Translations under genes and position numbers: made by a program
Source: an uncultured Chloroflexota bacterium
Lineage (GTDB): Bacteria; Chloroflexota; Dehalococcoidia; Lucifugimonadales; CAJWER01
Length of the DNA stretch: 5,029 nucleotides
Direction of reading: 5' to 3'
Assembly (NCBI GenBank): GCA_913030785.1
Contig: CAJWER010000225.1
Location: 1 to 5,029 of the forward strand
Shown here: one piece after another, positions 4,671 through 5,029 of the stretch
Layout: the number at the start of each line of letters is the position of its first letter
Numbering within the stretch: position 1 is the stretch's first letter
The notes under the pieces: model-generated
The model's input: the letters and a program-made list of their open reading frames with translations, nothing else
What the model was told of the DNA's origin: nothing
Databases searched by the model: none

Positions 4671-4693
4671 CTGGTAGCCTTAGCTGCTACCAG
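4671..4693 (+). terminator. Perfect 8-bp hairpin downstream of the glycosidase-like gene
   Basis: CTGGTAGC at 4671-4678 and GCTACCAG at 4686-4693 pair perfectly around a 7-base loop, about 95 bases after the stop codon at 4575. No T-run follows, so if it stops transcription it does so weakly or with Rho. It may instead be an operator for the gene at 4850. Confidence 0.35.
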
Positions 4694-4838
4694 CCATGCC
4701 ATAATCTTGGGATATTATAAACTCATAGCAGGCAAACCGATGACTGGCGCCGGTGTCATCATTGGTGTCACGGGACGGGTGATAATCGAGGCCGGCGCTA
4801 GAAAACGGCGGTTAGCCCAACCAACCGGTATTCTCAAC

Positions 4839-4845
4839 GGGAGAG
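4839..4845 (+). promoter_or_regulatory. Ribosome binding site of the flavin reductase-like gene
   Basis: GGGAGAG lies four bases before the ATG at 4850 (GGGAG core at six bases), which supports that start. Confidence 0.6.
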
Positions 4846-4849
4846 CAAG

Positions 4850-5029
4850 ATGTTCTACGAGCCAAAGCACGGGATTCCACTGCCTCACAACCCGCTGAAC
4901 GCTATCGTAGTGCCGAGGCCCATCGGCTGGATCTCGACACTGAGCCCCGAGGGGGTACCCAATCTGGCCCCTTACTCGTTCTTCAACGTCGTTGCTTACT
5001 ACCCGCCTCAGGTGATGTTCTCAGCCACC
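4850..5029 (+). CDS. Flavin reductase-like (DIM6/NTAB type) FMN-binding protein, N-terminal part
   Basis: Sixty codons are visible and the frame is open at the window end. The protein starts MFYEPKHGIPLPHNPLNAIV and continues VPRPIGWIST, then GVPNLAPYSFFNVVAYYPP and VMFSAT. N-P-x-N-A-x-V-x-P-R-P-I-G-W-I-S-T and the N-L-A-P-Y-S-F-F-N motif are the FMN-binding start of the flavin reductase-like domain (PF01613 type). Family members usually have about 190-220 residues and form split-barrel dimers in the cytosol. Known members reduce flavins for partner monooxygenases or reduce substrates directly, and the visible part cannot separate these roles. The gene reads in the same direction as the glycosidase-like gene but 274 bases downstream. 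An oxygenase partner, if one exists, would be expected to the right of the window. Confidence 0.9.
   Translation, partial: MFYEPKHGIPLPHNPLNAIVVPRPIGWISTLSPEGVPNLAPYSFFNVVAYYPPQVMFSAT

Larger units (their letters stand above)
4576..4849. other. Intergenic spacer before the flavin reductase-like gene
   Basis: The spacer is 274 bases long. It has a hairpin at 4671-4693, a short AT-rich patch at 4710-4722 (GATATTATAAACT) that could serve as a -10 element but has no clear -35 box, and no convincing gene. The length suggests that the flavin reductase-like gene has its own promoter and is not co-transcribed with the gene before it. Confidence 0.5.

Noticed and set aside
4707..4898. A 63-codon plus-strand frame overlapping the start of the flavin reductase-like gene.
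   Set aside because: No recognisable similarity, and it runs through the ribosome binding site and start of a convincing gene in another frame.

Overview
The window looks like a piece of an uncultivated, probably marine or sponge-associated, high-GC bacterial genome. I infer this from three gene types: an Fe(II)/2-oxoglutarate (PhyH-type) dioxygenase, a cytosolic glycosidase-like TIM-barrel protein of a kind seen in lineages such as SAR202 Chloroflexota and Poribacteria, and a flavin-reductase-like oxidoreductase. The phylum is a guess. No rRNA or marker gene is present to settle it.

Region 1 (1 to about 710) holds no complete gene. It is a mosaic of four short stretches of recognisable protein on alternating strands: a phage gp32-like ssDNA-binding protein (minus), an NCS1-type permease (plus), a bacterial Ig-like repeat (minus) and a helicase-associated domain (plus). 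Either this is a graveyard of gene debris beside an integration site, or the contig end is an assembly or amplification chimera.

Region 2 (about 760 to 1247) is an attachment-site region. It contains the 3' half of a tRNA-Lys(UUU) gene on the minus strand, from the anticodon stem to the discriminator base. The 5' half is missing and is replaced by unrelated DNA carrying helically spaced direct repeats (TTTAYCG four times, GGGACGCAAR twice) and an 8-bp inverted repeat. This is the signature of a tyrosine-recombinase att junction. A 9-bp GC-rich hairpin lies just beyond the tRNA 3' end. No integrase gene is visible.

Region 3 (1248 to 4575) carries two complete, divergently oriented genes: the PhyH-family dioxygenase (minus, 308 aa) and the glycosidase-like protein (plus, about 601 aa). 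They are separated by about 595 bp without a convincing gene. A diverged inverted repeat of about 60 bp with a 14-bp perfect core flanks the dioxygenase gene (1087-1145 and 2465-2524), as if that gene sits in its own cassette.

Region 4 (4576 to the end) is a 274-bp spacer with an 8-bp perfect hairpin, followed by the first 60 codons of a flavin reductase-like FMN-binding protein that runs off the window. A dioxygenase, a sugar-active barrel and a flavin oxidoreductase side by side suggest accessory catabolism of an unidentified organic substrate. The sequence itself does not identify the substrate or prove a shared pathway.
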